Positions 34,818 to 43,528 of a DNA stretch of 64,000 bases are shown here, in pieces (positions within the stretch are counted from its first letter, which is position 1; every line of letters starts with the position of its first letter). Under the pieces are notes generated by a model. It was not told where the DNA came from. It saw nothing but the letters and a program-made list of their open reading frames with translations, and did not search any database. The translations under genes and the position numbers were made by a program. Source of the stretch: Microvirga sp. VF16 (GTDB taxonomy: Bacteria > Pseudomonadota > Alphaproteobacteria > Rhizobiales > Beijerinckiaceae); the NCBI RefSeq assembly GCF_016864375.1, contig NZ_CP069354.1, forward strand, positions 4,251,501 through 4,315,500, given 5' to 3'.

Positions 34818-35624
34818 TTACCGCCGCTGTGCGGCCTGGATGTCCCGGGCCTCATCGATGACCTGATCGAACACGTCAGGATCGATCTCGAGTCCGAGCT
34901 TCTCGTTGAGGATCTCGACGGGCTCCTCCGGCACACCGGCCTTCGACAATGCGGCCAGAGCCTTGGCGGCCTCGGTGATCTCGGCATCGGTGATCTCATC
35001 CTCGGTGCCCTTGCCCAGCGCCAGGGCCTTCTCGTAGGTCGCGATGAGGCCGACCGTCGAATGAGCCGCCGCGTGCTGCCGGGCTGTCGCCGAGGCATTG
35101 ACCGCATTCATGCGGCCGAGCTTGGCGGTATCGAGACCGATGGTCCTGGCGTTCGAGGCTGCCTGCTTCGCTTCGGTGGAGACTTTCGTGTCCTTGGCCT
35201 CGCGCGTGGAGCTGCGCGCCTGCTCGGCCCGCGCCTGACCCTTTTCCTGGCCCTTTGCGGATGCATCGCCGGGGCCGGAGCTACGGCCGCTGCGCTCGCT
35301 GCCGCCTCCGCGGGAGCTCTCACCGCCGCCACCGCGCGAACCGCCGTCGGAACCGCCTCCATGGCCGCCGCCATTGCCCCCGCCGCCGGAATTTCCGCCG
35401 CCGGAGTTGCCACCGCCATTGCCGCCGCCGTTCCCTCCTCCGTTGCCGCCACCGCCGCCGTTTCCACCGCCATTTCCACCACCGTTGCCGCCGCCATCGC
35501 CACCCTTGGCCTGGGCCTGTGACTTCTCAAGCTTGAGCGAAGTCATATCGAGCGACAGAGGCTGCAGGCTGACGGCGAGCCCCAGGGCGAGAGCCGAAGC
35601 CGTGAGAGCAAGACACCGTGTCAT
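34818..35624 (-). CDS. Exported glycine/asparagine-rich protein of unknown function
   Basis: A 268-residue protein: a signal peptide (about 1-22), a Gly/Asn low-complexity region of GGGNGGG repeats (about 40-120), a charged linker and a helical C-terminal domain (about 140-268) containing NARTIGLDTAKLGRMNAVNA and EILNEKLGLEIDPDVFDQ. I know of no function. It is divergent from the DUF6502 gene, with only about 100 bp between starts, and a similar GGGNGGG tail ends the DUF5666 protein of that operon. The repeat is coding, not a CRISPR. Confidence 0.75.
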   Translation of the reverse strand: MTRCLALTASALALGLAVSLQPLSLDMTSLKLEKSQAQAKGGDGGGNGGGNGGGNGGGGGNGGGNGGGNGGGNSGGGNSGGGGNGGGHGGGSDGGSRGGGGESSRGGGSERSGRSSGPGDASAKGQEKGQARAEQARSSTREAKDTKVSTEAKQAASNARTIGLDTAKLGRMNAVNASATARQHAAAHSTVGLIATYEKALALGKGTEDEITDAEITEAAKALAALSKAGVPEEPVEILNEKLGLEIDPDVFDQVIDEARDIQAAQRR

Positions 35625-35724
35625 GAAGTTTCCTTCCGAGAGATTATTGGGCCTTTGAGCCCATTACCCGAGAGTTACGTGAGAAAATTTCCCACGTCAA
35701 CTTTGGTGTGGGATTGCTTCCCAC

Positions 35725-36612
35725 ATGCAATCCGCTTACCTAGTCGGTATGTCCGGCGACGCCCTCCGCTCTCTCGAACCAGCCAAGCTGCACGCCCCCC
35801 TGGCGAGGCTGCTGCGCCCGCTCGTGCGCCTCCTGATCCGGAGCGGGATCACGTTTCCCATGCTGGCGGAACTGCTGCGTGAGCTCTACGTGAACGTCGC
35901 CGAGTACGATTTCGCCCTCCAGGGCAAGGAACAGACGGACAGCCGCGTCAGCCTCCTCACCGGCATCCATCGCAAGGAGGTTCGCCGGCTGCGGGGGGCG
36001 GGAGCGCCCGTCAACACGGTGCCGGCGACCGTCTCTCAGACGAGCCGGATTCTGGCCCGCTGGCTGGCGGATCCGGAATTCACCGACAGCAATGGCCGCC
36101 CCTTGCCCCTCCCGCGCATCGCCGAGCCGCCGCAGCCATCCTTCGAGCGCCTCGTTGCCTCTGTGACCCGCGACGTGCGGCCTCGCGCGGTGCTGGACGA
36201 GTGGCTCGATCGCAAGCTGATCGTACTCGATGCCGAGGACCGCGCCGTTCTGGTCGAGGCGGCCTACGTGCCGCGCGGCGGGGACGATCAGCAGCTCTAC
36301 TATCTCGGACGCAATCTGCACGATCACATCGCCGCTGCGGTCGCGAACGTGGAAGCCTCATCGCCGCAATTCCTCGAACGGGCCGTCCACTATGACGGGC
36401 TGACGAAGGAGCTGGCGGAGCAGCTTCAGCAACGCTCGCGCGAGGTTGCTATGGAAGCTCTTCAGCAGCTCAATCGTGAAGCCCACGCCGCCAGCGACAA
36501 GGCACCGCCCGGTCAGTGGCGATGGAACTTCGGCGTTTATGTCTATTCCGAAGAAGTTGCGCCCCCTGCGGCGGCAGAGACGTCCACCAAGAGCAACGAT
36601 AAAGGAAGCTAG
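35725..36612 (+). CDS. DUF6502 family protein, possible DNA-binding regulator
   Basis: A 295-residue cytosolic protein of the DUF6502 family. An N-terminal all-helical region (about 20-90) contains TFPMLAELLRELYVNVA and SLLTGIHRKEVRRLR, which reads like a helix-turn-helix. The middle (about 100-190) includes the ILARWLADPEF and FERLVASVTRDVRPRAVLDEW segments conserved in the family, and the C-terminus is disordered. The role is unknown; I infer a transcription factor. Start could be M1 or M9 (35749). It is three bases upstream of the DUF5666 gene, so they form an operon. Confidence 0.75.
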   Translation: MQSAYLVGMSGDALRSLEPAKLHAPLARLLRPLVRLLIRSGITFPMLAELLRELYVNVAEYDFALQGKEQTDSRVSLLTGIHRKEVRRLRGAGAPVNTVPATVSQTSRILARWLADPEFTDSNGRPLPLPRIAEPPQPSFERLVASVTRDVRPRAVLDEWLDRKLIVLDAEDRAVLVEAAYVPRGGDDQQLYYLGRNLHDHIAAAVANVEASSPQFLERAVHYDGLTKELAEQLQQRSREVAMEALQQLNREAHAASDKAPPGQWRWNFGVYVYSEEVAPPAAAETSTKSNDKGS

Positions 36613-36615
36613 GAC

Positions 36616-37980
36616 GTGACGGATCACGCCGTTTCGATCGCACGAAAAGCGGCCTGCTGGCTGGCCGCGCTGTCGCTGCTCGCCGTTCCGCTGGAGACGG
36701 CGCGGAGCCAGAGTGCGCAGGACCGCGGCATTGGCGGCACCGGGGTGATCTCAGATGATCAGGATGGCGACCGAGGCATCGGCGGCACGGGCATGATGGG
36801 CCGGATCCGCGGCTTCGGCAGCATCATCGTCAATGGCTTGCACGTGAACTATGCGCCGGACGTGCCGGTGCGGATCGACGGACAGCCTCGGGCAGTTGCC
36901 GACCTCAAGATCGGTCAGGTGGTGCGGGTGGTTGCCGAGACCCGCAACGGCGTGCTGGCAACACGGCAGATCGATGTCGCCAGTGAAGTTGTCGGCCCGA
37001 TCGAGACCACCGGCAAAACGACGCTGAAAGTGCTCGGCCAGACCGTCTCTCTCGAAGCACTCGGCGCCGCGAGTCAGTGGCAGCGCGGCGAGCGCGTGGC
37101 GGTGTTCGGCCTGCGGCGACCGGATGGAACTGTCGTTGCGAGCTTGATCGAGCGCCGGGATTGGGGTCCTGACAGGGTCGCCGGCCGTTTGACCAAATCG
37201 CGCGACGGCAGCTTCAGGATCGAGCAATTGAGACTGACCGGTGTCGATCCTGCGCTCGTCGGCGCCAGGGCTGTGCTCGAGGGATCGATTGACAACGGCG
37301 CTCTCAAGGTCACCGACGCGGCACGGGAACGGGACCTCCTCGGTGGGAATGCGCGACGGCTCTCCATCGAGGCCTATGTCGAGCGGACGCGCAGCGGGCT
37401 GCGTCTCGGTTCGGGGCTAGAAGTGGCTGGAAGCGCCTCCTCGGCTCTGCCCGTCGGATCATACGCTCCTGCGGTGGTAACCGTCGTGTCCGATCAGCGC
37501 GGGCGCCTCGGCATCGAGGGTGTCTCGCTCGAAGGAAAGCCGACACCCTCGAGCGGACCGCGCCAAGGGCTGGATACCGGCAATTCCCGCAACACGCCAG
37601 CCGATGCGCAGGGACGTGGAGCCTCGCCGCAACGCGATCTGCAACCTGGATCTGGTCGCTCCCTCCGCAACGACTCCTCGCCTGGCATGGCACGCGGGCG
37701 TGACGATCAGAGCGGCTCCTCCGGCAACCGCTCCAGTGCAGGCGGCAACGGCAATAGCGCCAATGGCGGAGGCAATCACGGCGGCGGTCGGGGTGGCGAT
37801 CACGGCGGTGGCGGTGGTGGCGGCAAAGGAGGCGCAGACAGCGGTGGCGGCGGTAGCGGCAATGGAAATGGCGGCGGCAACGGCCGCGGCGGTGGAGACA
37901 ACGGAAATAGTGGCGGCAATGGCGGTGGGAACGGCGGCGGCAACGGCAGAGGCGGAGGCGAAGGCGGAGGAAGGCGTTAA
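36616..37980 (+). CDS. DUF5666 family exported protein
   Basis: A 454-residue protein starting at GTG (AAGGAAG upstream). A signal peptide (about 1-32) is followed by two copies of RGIGGTG (37-43 and 53-59) and then several DUF5666-type beta modules (about 62-315) with VRVVAETRNGVL and QRGERVAVFGLRRPDG. The last 140 residues are Gly/Asn/Ser low-complexity. DUF5666 modules resemble OB-like barrels; function is unknown. It is co-transcribed with DUF6502 and ends at a strong terminator. The glycine tail matches the style of the divergent neighbour. Confidence 0.78.
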   Translation: MTDHAVSIARKAACWLAALSLLAVPLETARSQSAQDRGIGGTGVISDDQDGDRGIGGTGMMGRIRGFGSIIVNGLHVNYAPDVPVRIDGQPRAVADLKIGQVVRVVAETRNGVLATRQIDVASEVVGPIETTGKTTLKVLGQTVSLEALGAASQWQRGERVAVFGLRRPDGTVVASLIERRDWGPDRVAGRLTKSRDGSFRIEQLRLTGVDPALVGARAVLEGSIDNGALKVTDAARERDLLGGNARRLSIEAYVERTRSGLRLGSGLEVAGSASSALPVGSYAPAVVTVVSDQRGRLGIEGVSLEGKPTPSSGPRQGLDTGNSRNTPADAQGRGASPQRDLQPGSGRSLRNDSSPGMARGRDDQSGSSGNRSSAGGNGNSANGGGNHGGGRGGDHGGGGGGGKGGADSGGGGSGNGNGGGNGRGGGDNGNSGGNGGGNGGGNGRGGGEGGGRR

Positions 37981-38018
37981 AGAGGATTCCACTTGCGTGG
38001 AATCCTCTCTTTTCTTTG
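37981..38018 (+). terminator. Strong intrinsic terminator after the DUF5666 gene
   Basis: AGAGGATTCCAC and GTGGAATCCTCT arms with a four-base loop are followed by CTTTTCTTT. It begins at the base after the DUF5666 stop codon. Confidence 0.92.
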
Positions 38019-38098
38019 CCGCATTTTTCGGCGAACCGAATCCGCTTCGCCGAAAAACGTTCTAAAGCATGCCTTGTCAGAACGCGCGAGCTACTCCC

Positions 38099-38962
38099 TC
38101 ACTCGCGGCGGCCTGTTCGGTGCTGTTCCTGTCGCTCTTGAGTTGGCTTGCGCCGGAACACCATCCACAAGCCAACGATCAACAGCATTGCGGTCGTGGG
38201 CCAATGGAACCAGATTTCGTGCAGGCCACTGAAGGCGTTGATCAGAAATAGAAACCCGCTGATGACAAGGACCGCCGCGACAGGGCGTGGAAGATTGGCG
38301 AACCAATCGGAGGATGACCGCACGCCCCTTTTCAGGGGGTGCTCATCCGAGGCCGGTTGCGTGGCAACCTCGTTGACGATGCCAGGGCGTTCTTCCATCG
38401 TGCCATTGACGGTCACCCGGTAGCTCGTCACGGGAGCTGCCACGTTCTTCATCTGCTGCCGGCCGAGATAATCGAAGCCCACGGACAGCTTGTTGTGGAC
38501 CTGATCGTAGACCGGACCGGAGATCAGGATCCCACCGGGATCGGCCAGTTCCTGGAGTCGCGCCGCGATGTTGACGCCGTCGCCGTAAATGTCCGAGCCG
38601 TCGACCATCACGTCGCCGAGATTGATGCCAATGCGGAACCGCATGCGCTGCGCCTCAGGCAGATGAGGATCTTGGGCGGCAAGCTCCTGCTGGGTTTCAA
38701 TGGCACATTGCACCGCCTCGACGACGCTGGCGAACTCGGCGATGACGGCGTCACCCCAGGTGTTGACGATCCGTCCGTCATGGCGCTCGATCAGTGCCGC
38801 CATGGCGGTGCGATAGCGGCGCAGCGTCTCCAATGTGCCGGCCTCGTCCGTCTCCATCAGGCGTGAATAGCCCTCTACATCGGCACACAGCACGGTGGTC
38901 AGCCGCCGTTTCAGCTTGTCGGTCATGTCCGACATGATAGCGCCGAACCTTCCGAAAAGCAT
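38099..38962 (-). CDS. Class III adenylate/guanylate cyclase with C-terminal membrane anchor
   Basis: A 287-residue protein. The class III cyclase domain spans about residues 18-190 and has both metal aspartates, D28 (CADVEGYSRL) and D71 (TWGDAVIAEF), with the GINLGDV and DGVNIAARLQ signatures. Two hydrophobic helices near the C-terminus (about 230-275) anchor it, an unusual order since sensors usually precede the cyclase domain. It makes cAMP or cGMP; which cannot be read safely. Starts at M1, M10 or M13 are all possible. It converges with the DUF6502/DUF5666 operon. Confidence 0.88.
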   Translation of the reverse strand: MLFGRFGAIMSDMTDKLKRRLTTVLCADVEGYSRLMETDEAGTLETLRRYRTAMAALIERHDGRIVNTWGDAVIAEFASVVEAVQCAIETQQELAAQDPHLPEAQRMRFRIGINLGDVMVDGSDIYGDGVNIAARLQELADPGGILISGPVYDQVHNKLSVGFDYLGRQQMKNVAAPVTSYRVTVNGTMEERPGIVNEVATQPASDEHPLKRGVRSSSDWFANLPRPVAAVLVISGFLFLINAFSGLHEIWFHWPTTAMLLIVGLWMVFRRKPTQERQEQHRTGRRE

Positions 38963-39032
38963 GAGCCGTCGCAGCTCGCATCATAGCCGCTGAAAAGTCA
39001 GCGCCTGGTACCGGGCTGCGGATCGGCCCTCG

Positions 39033-39464
39033 TCAGGCGGCCCGATTGAACAGCCGTCTCCAGCCCCGCGTCTGGGACTCCGGTTCGACTTCCGCCTCAA
39101 CTTGCGTCTCAACCTGGGGACTAAGCTTTTCGACGCTTTCGCTGGGCTCCGTCTGGGGCACATGATCTGCTTCGGCTTCGGACACACCCTCGACCACCGG
39201 CTCCGCCGCGGGCCGGACGGCAGGCTCCAGGACTTCGATCCGCCCCTCGAAATCGTCTTCCTTCACGTAGGCGATGATGTAAGGCAGGCTCCGAGGGGTT
39301 GAGATCTCGTGCCCCAGAACAACCTCTCGGGTAGTTTTGAGCGAGAAACTCAGACCCCGGAAAGTATTGATGTCGTTACGGTCAATGACCCCTTCAACAA
39401 AACTACGCGTCGTCTTGGGAGGATAAAAATACACACGCACCTTAGCGCCGACTGACAGCTCCAT
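39033..39464 (-). CDS. Protein of unknown function
   Basis: A 143-residue protein. The first 80 residues appear to be a beta-rich domain (KVRVYFYPPKTTRSFVEGVI, GLSFSLKT, YIIAYVKEDD, GRIEVLEP). The rest is an acidic Glu/Pro/Val linker ending in RGWRRLFNRAA, a basic amphipathic tail. I recognise no family. It reads away from the ParD-like gene; its ATG at 39464 lies 258 bp from the ParD GTG. Codon use is in keeping with its neighbours. Confidence 0.6.
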   Translation of the reverse strand: MELSVGAKVRVYFYPPKTTRSFVEGVIDRNDINTFRGLSFSLKTTREVVLGHEISTPRSLPYIIAYVKEDDFEGRIEVLEPAVRPAAEPVVEGVSEAEADHVPQTEPSESVEKLSPQVETQVEAEVEPESQTRGWRRLFNRAA

Positions 39465-39640
39465 CTACCTACCTTTTCTTCTTGTTGGGTGGAGAAAATT
39501 TCCAAGGAAAGCAGCCTACTGGCAAATCGTACTTTTGTTGGGCAAGACCAATCGCATAGCGGCCGCCGCTTAAACTGACGGCTTTGGAGGCTCCAAAACC
39601 CTTCACAGGACGATGAGCATGAACCGGCGCAGGAACAGGG

Positions 39641-39654
39641 ATAAACGGGTTTAT
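39641..39654. promoter_or_regulatory. ATAAAC/GTTTAT inverted repeat upstream of the ParD-like gene
   Basis: Two perfect six-base arms with a GG spacer lie about 70 bp before the ParD-like start, in an otherwise AT-poor area. Ribbon-helix-helix proteins commonly bind such palindromes at their own promoters, so autoregulation is a reasonable inference. Confidence 0.4.
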
Positions 39655-39722
39655 ACTTGTTCCGCTTGGGAAAGGCCCTATAAGGGTATTAACTTTTACG
39701 ACCTCGACAGGATCGCCCTCCC

Positions 39723-39932
39723 GTGCCCGCCAAGTTCGTTCGCAGCGTGTCGCTCACGCGGGAACTGACCGCATTCATCGACGAGAAGATCGGCACCGGC
39801 CATTACCGCAGTGCCAGCGAGGTCGTTCGGGCCGCTCTGCGCCTGTTGGCTGAACAGGATCGCCGCGTGGAGCCCAGCCATCATCAGCAGAACAAGAACA
39901 ACCGCGATGGACAAGAAGTCACCTCCGTTTGA
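39723..39932 (+). CDS. ParD-like ribbon-helix-helix protein
   Basis: A 69-residue protein whose first 50 residues match ParD/CC2985-type antitoxins: SVSLTRELTAFIDEKIGTGHYRSASEVVRAAL, here with the usual RHH beta strand and the YRSASEVVR helix. ParD dimers bind DNA and neutralise ParE. No ParE toxin follows. Instead its last 26 bp overlap the start of an HWE histidine kinase. Its C-terminal 20 residues are short, His/Asn/Gln rich, and unlike a toxin-binding tail. Start is GTG. It may work as a plain repressor of the kinase operon. Confidence 0.82.
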   Translation: MPAKFVRSVSLTRELTAFIDEKIGTGHYRSASEVVRAALRLLAEQDRRVEPSHHQQNKNNRDGQEVTSV

Positions 39933-41766
39933 CCCCGCCTTCGTCCGTGGCGGCGAAATGGGCGCGCTCATCGGCGCGTACGACTGGTCGAAGACCAGCC
40001 TGGGGCCGATTTCCGACTGGTCGCCAAGTCTCAAATCCGCTGTCAGCCTCCTGCTCCCCGCGAAGGCGCAGATCGTGTTGTTCTGGGGACCGGACTTCAT
40101 CGCGCTCTACAACGACGCCTACGCGCCGACCATCGGCGACAAGCATCCGCGAGCCCTCGGACGTCCGGCGCGGGAAAACTGGAGCGAACTCTGGGACGAT
40201 CTTGAGCCGCTACTCCAGAGCGTGCTTCGCACGGGCGAGACGGTCTTCGCCAAGGATCGGCCCTTCTACATCGAACGACACGGTGCTCCCGAAGACGTGT
40301 ACTTCGACATCTCCTACTCCGCGGTTCACGATGAGGCAGGCGCGGTGGCGGGCGTCCTGTGCATCGTCAGTGAGACGACTGAGCGTGTCCTGGCGCAACG
40401 GGCGCTGGCGAAAACCCAGGAGCGTCTGTCCCATGCCCTCAGCGCGTCGGGGATGATCGGGACCTTCGACTGGCACATCCCGTCCGACAGGTTCTACTCG
40501 GATGCGAGGTTCGCGACGATGTTCTCCGTCGATCCTAAGAAGGGCGAGAAGGGCGCGCCGCTTGCCGACTATCTCGCCGGCATCCATCCCGACGACAGAA
40601 GCCGGATCGCCGATGCGGTCAATCAGGCCATCGCAACAGGCGAGAAATACATTCAAGACTACCGCCTCCTGCACCGGGACGGTTCGATCCACTGGATCGA
40701 GGCGCGCGGTGAGTGCCTCTACGACAAAGCCGGGAAGCCAATACGATTTCCCGGTGCCGTGGTTGACATCACCGAGCGCAAGCAGGCCGAGGAGGTCGAG
40801 CGGTGGCTGGCTGCGATCATCGAGTCGTCGGACGATGCCATCATCAGCAAGAATCTCAACGGCATCATCACAAGCTGGAACAGAGGGGCGGAACTGCTCT
40901 TCGGCTATCAGGCCGAGGAGGTGATCGGACGGCCGATCACCATCCTGATTCCAGAGGATCGGCTGGAGGAAGAGCCGAAGATTCTCGAACGTCTCCGCCG
41001 GGGCGAGCGCGTCCATCACTTCGAAACCGTTCGCCAGCGCAAGGACGGCAGTCCGGTCGAGATCTCGCTGACGATCTCGCCGGTTAGGAACGCACAGGGC
41101 GAGGTCGTCGGTGCCTCGAAGATCGCGCGCGACATCACCGAGCGCAAGCGGGCCGAGCGTCTGCAACAGACCCTGGTGCATGAACTGAATCACCGCGTGA
41201 AGAATACACTGGCGACCGTGCAGGCCATCGCGCGGCAGAGCTTCCGCACGGGCCCGTTGGACATTGGAGCGCGCGAGATTTTTGAAGCGCGGCTGCAAGC
41301 TCTGTCCCGCGCTCACGACCTGCTCACACGCGAGAACTGGGACGGGGCCGAAATGGCGGCAGTTGTCGCCCAGGTTCTTGCTCCCTACCAGCGCCAACGC
41401 TTCGAAATCGGCGGGCCGGAACTACGGTTGACACCAAGGGTAGCGCTGGCATTGAGCTTGGCGTTGCATGAGTTGGCGACCAACGCGGCCAAGTACGGCG
41501 CGCTCTCCGTCCCGACGGGGCGAGTGGCGATTACGTGGACCGTTACGCCCGGCGATCCGCCACACCTCGCCTTACGCTGGCAGGAGCGTGGAGGCCCTCC
41601 GGTGTTGCCGCCAGCCCAAAAGGGTTTCGGATCGCGCCTGATCGAGCGCAGCCTGGCGCTGGAACTCGCGGGTGAGGTCGCCATCACCTATGATCCTGCC
41701 GGAGTTGTATGCGACGTGAATGCGCCCATACCCACCGCGTGGGAGACGGACGTCGAAGCCGCCTGA
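39907..41766 (+). CDS. PAS-containing HWE/HisKA_2 family sensor histidine kinase
   Basis: A 619-residue cytosolic kinase. It has three PAS-type modules (about 30-165, 175-290 and 300-410); the second is a PAS_3 with its C-terminal DITERK, the third is followed by ITERKRAERLQQ. The H-box is HELNHRVKN (425-433), the N-box ALHELATNAAKYGAL, and WQERGGP supplies the WE motif, so this is the HWE class. Kinases of this class often sense light, redox or stress in alphaproteobacteria. No LOV cysteine motif (GxNCRFLQ) was seen. It overlaps the ParD-like gene by 26 bp. Confidence 0.92.
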   Translation: MDKKSPPFDPAFVRGGEMGALIGAYDWSKTSLGPISDWSPSLKSAVSLLLPAKAQIVLFWGPDFIALYNDAYAPTIGDKHPRALGRPARENWSELWDDLEPLLQSVLRTGETVFAKDRPFYIERHGAPEDVYFDISYSAVHDEAGAVAGVLCIVSETTERVLAQRALAKTQERLSHALSASGMIGTFDWHIPSDRFYSDARFATMFSVDPKKGEKGAPLADYLAGIHPDDRSRIADAVNQAIATGEKYIQDYRLLHRDGSIHWIEARGECLYDKAGKPIRFPGAVVDITERKQAEEVERWLAAIIESSDDAIISKNLNGIITSWNRGAELLFGYQAEEVIGRPITILIPEDRLEEEPKILERLRRGERVHHFETVRQRKDGSPVEISLTISPVRNAQGEVVGASKIARDITERKRAERLQQTLVHELNHRVKNTLATVQAIARQSFRTGPLDIGAREIFEARLQALSRAHDLLTRENWDGAEMAAVVAQVLAPYQRQRFEIGGPELRLTPRVALALSLALHELATNAAKYGALSVPTGRVAITWTVTPGDPPHLALRWQERGGPPVLPPAQKGFGSRLIERSLALELAGEVAITYDPAGVVCDVNAPIPTAWETDVEAA

Positions 41767-41932
41767 AAATGCATCTCTATCCGGCTCCGTAAATGCGTTT
41801 ATCGGCATGATGGCTTTACGAGGCGCCGGGCGTCGCCCCTCAACGGCTGTGAACTGCATCACAGCATGTTCTTCTCCCCTCTGGCATAGGGCTCGCTGAG
41901 CAGAAACGCGCTCGCAACCAGAGGAGAGCAGC

Positions 41933-42649
41933 ATGTCCTTTTTTAAGCCCTACTCCAGTGATCTGAGCACTCGTCCCGAGATCAGCGAACTCACCCCACA
42001 TACCATCGACGGTACCGAGGCCGATGAAACGCTGTCGGGCCGTTCAAGCGATGACACGGTCAACGGCGGCGGCGGAAACGACACTCTGTTCGGCAAGGAA
42101 GGTTCCGACCATCTGGACGGGGGACCGGGAGCCGACCGTCTCTATGGCGACGAGGGCCCGGACTATCTCTGGGGCAACACCGAAAACGACGAGCTCTTCG
42201 GTGGAGATGAAGACGATACCCTGGGCGGTGAGGACGGCAGTGACCTTCTGATGGGCGGTCTGGGCGCAGACCAAATGATCGGCGGCACGGGTCAGGATAC
42301 GTTCTACTACAATGACGCGATCAACGAGAGCCCGTCCACTTCTACGCACTCGGACCGGATCCTCGATTTTCACTACAACGGCGATAACGACAAGATTGAT
42401 CTTCCGATCGCCGGGACGTCCGACAATTTCGTGTGGGAAACCACCGAAGCGACCTCGATGGACGAGGCGCACGCCGAGGCGAACCAGAACCACAGCAACG
42501 AGGGCCTGACCTATGTCTACCTCGCCAACGAAACCGACGATACCGGCTATCTGTTGGCGGACCTGAACGGGACCGGCAATTTCGAGACTGGCATTACGGT
42601 CGTGGGCGCCGGTCAGCCGGGTGAGTTCAACTCCGACGCCATTGTCTAG
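41933..42649 (+). CDS. RTX-type calcium-binding protein
   Basis: A 238-residue acidic protein. Residues about 28-120 hold RTX nonapeptide repeats (GGxGxDxLx type: GGGGNDTLFG, GGPGADRLYG, GGTGQDTFYY) that form a calcium-stabilised parallel beta roll. The C-terminal 110 residues include ILDFHYNGDNDKIDLP, as in many T1SS-secreted proteins. No signal peptide is present, consistent with type I secretion, but no secretion genes are here. GAGGAGAG precedes the ATG. Palindromic repeat copy C begins at its stop codon. Confidence 0.88.
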   Translation: MSFFKPYSSDLSTRPEISELTPHTIDGTEADETLSGRSSDDTVNGGGGNDTLFGKEGSDHLDGGPGADRLYGDEGPDYLWGNTENDELFGGDEDDTLGGEDGSDLLMGGLGADQMIGGTGQDTFYYNDAINESPSTSTHSDRILDFHYNGDNDKIDLPIAGTSDNFVWETTEATSMDEAHAEANQNHSNEGLTYVYLANETDDTGYLLADLNGTGNFETGITVVGAGQPGEFNSDAIV

Positions 42650-42757
42650 AGCATCGGACCCAAAAGTGGACTCCACTTTTGGGTCCGATGCTCAATCCCT
42701 TAAGTAGCGCATCGTTCGGGGCGGAAAACCGGATCCACTTTTCCGCACGATGCGCTA
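42650..42757 (-). repeat. Bipartite palindromic repeat, copy C
   Basis: In opposite order to copies A and B: AGCATCGGACCCAAAAGTGG...CCACTTTTGGGTCCGATGCT first (42650-42692), then GCGCATCGTTCGG...CGCACGATGCGC (42707-42756). It begins at CTAGAGCATCGG, where TAG is the stop codon of the RTX gene, and is a candidate transcription end. The rest of the gap to the P460 gene (to 42958) shows no gene. Confidence 0.85.
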
Positions 42758-42958
42758 ACTCGGAAATCGCGTGGATGGGGATCGCCCGTCAGTATGGCGA
42801 TCTCCTTTCTGCTCCCGGCCAGAGCGTCAGGATGCCAAGAGCTTGTTTGGCTCCATCGATGAATGCCCTTCTGGATTCTGATGTCGCCTTGCGCAACGTG
42901 CGCGCCACAATCTTCCGAGCGTCTCGCGGAGGGGCCGGAAGCCCGCTCGAAAAGGTGC

Positions 42959-43528
42959 TCACCGCGTCTGGTACGAGTGAAAAATGTAATCTTTTGCCTC
43001 CACGATCGTGTGGCACGCGTGTCCGCAATTGGAGCCTTGCCCATCGGGCGTGAACGTCTTGGATGCAGCGTCATAGTTGAAGTTGGCATATCCCCATCCG
43101 CCACTGTCGGGAAATCGCTTGCTGTCCTTTTCAATGAAAGCAACATTCCTCAGAGTGTCCGGCACATTTACGGAAAAGGGTGACTCGGCACTCTTTTTCG
43201 GTATCCACTGGATCTTCGCAATCTTCGAGCCGTCGGGGAATTTCGTGCCGTTGCCGGGAACGCCGTTTCGATAGGCTTCGATCATCGCCGGATTGGCCAT
43301 GATCACGTTGAGCACCGCATCGCCCTCGCCCGACATCGCCGGGCCGGTCGCGTCGGTCATCGCGACGGAGACGACCTCCCAGCTTTCGTATCCCCTGAAG
43401 TCGGAGAATGCGAGCCCATCGGGCACCTGCACCGTGTACTTGTCTTGTGCGGCTATGGCGATACCGCCCAAGGCGGCCGGTATCAACGCAACAATCATCA
43501 GCGAGGATGGAATTTTCGTCATGGTCAT
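42959..43528 (-). CDS. Cytochrome P460-family protein, exported
   Basis: A 189-residue protein with a signal peptide (about 1-27) and the cytochrome P460 fold (about 30-189). WGYANFNYDAASKTFTPDG near the end matches the family. The heme site reads NCGHACH (C168, C172, H173), that is C-x3-C-H rather than the common C-x2-C-H. P460 enzymes oxidise hydroxylamine or detoxify cytochrome c' ligands such as NO. The biological role here is unknown. The ATG has GAGGAATGAC upstream. No cytochrome maturation genes are adjacent. Confidence 0.85.
   Translation of the reverse strand: MTMTKIPSSLMIVALIPAALGGIAIAAQDKYTVQVPDGLAFSDFRGYESWEVVSVAMTDATGPAMSGEGDAVLNVIMANPAMIEAYRNGVPGNGTKFPDGSKIAKIQWIPKKSAESPFSVNVPDTLRNVAFIEKDSKRFPDSGGWGYANFNYDAASKTFTPDGQGSNCGHACHTIVEAKDYIFHSYQTR

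Noticed and set aside
35374..37975. Repetitive GGC/AAT-rich DNA that looked like a repeat array
   Set aside because: The repeats are in-frame Gly/Asn codons inside two genes, without the constant spacers of a CRISPR.
39723..39932. A ParDE toxin-antitoxin module
   Set aside because: No ParE-like toxin gene lies up or downstream, so only a ParD-like protein can be claimed.
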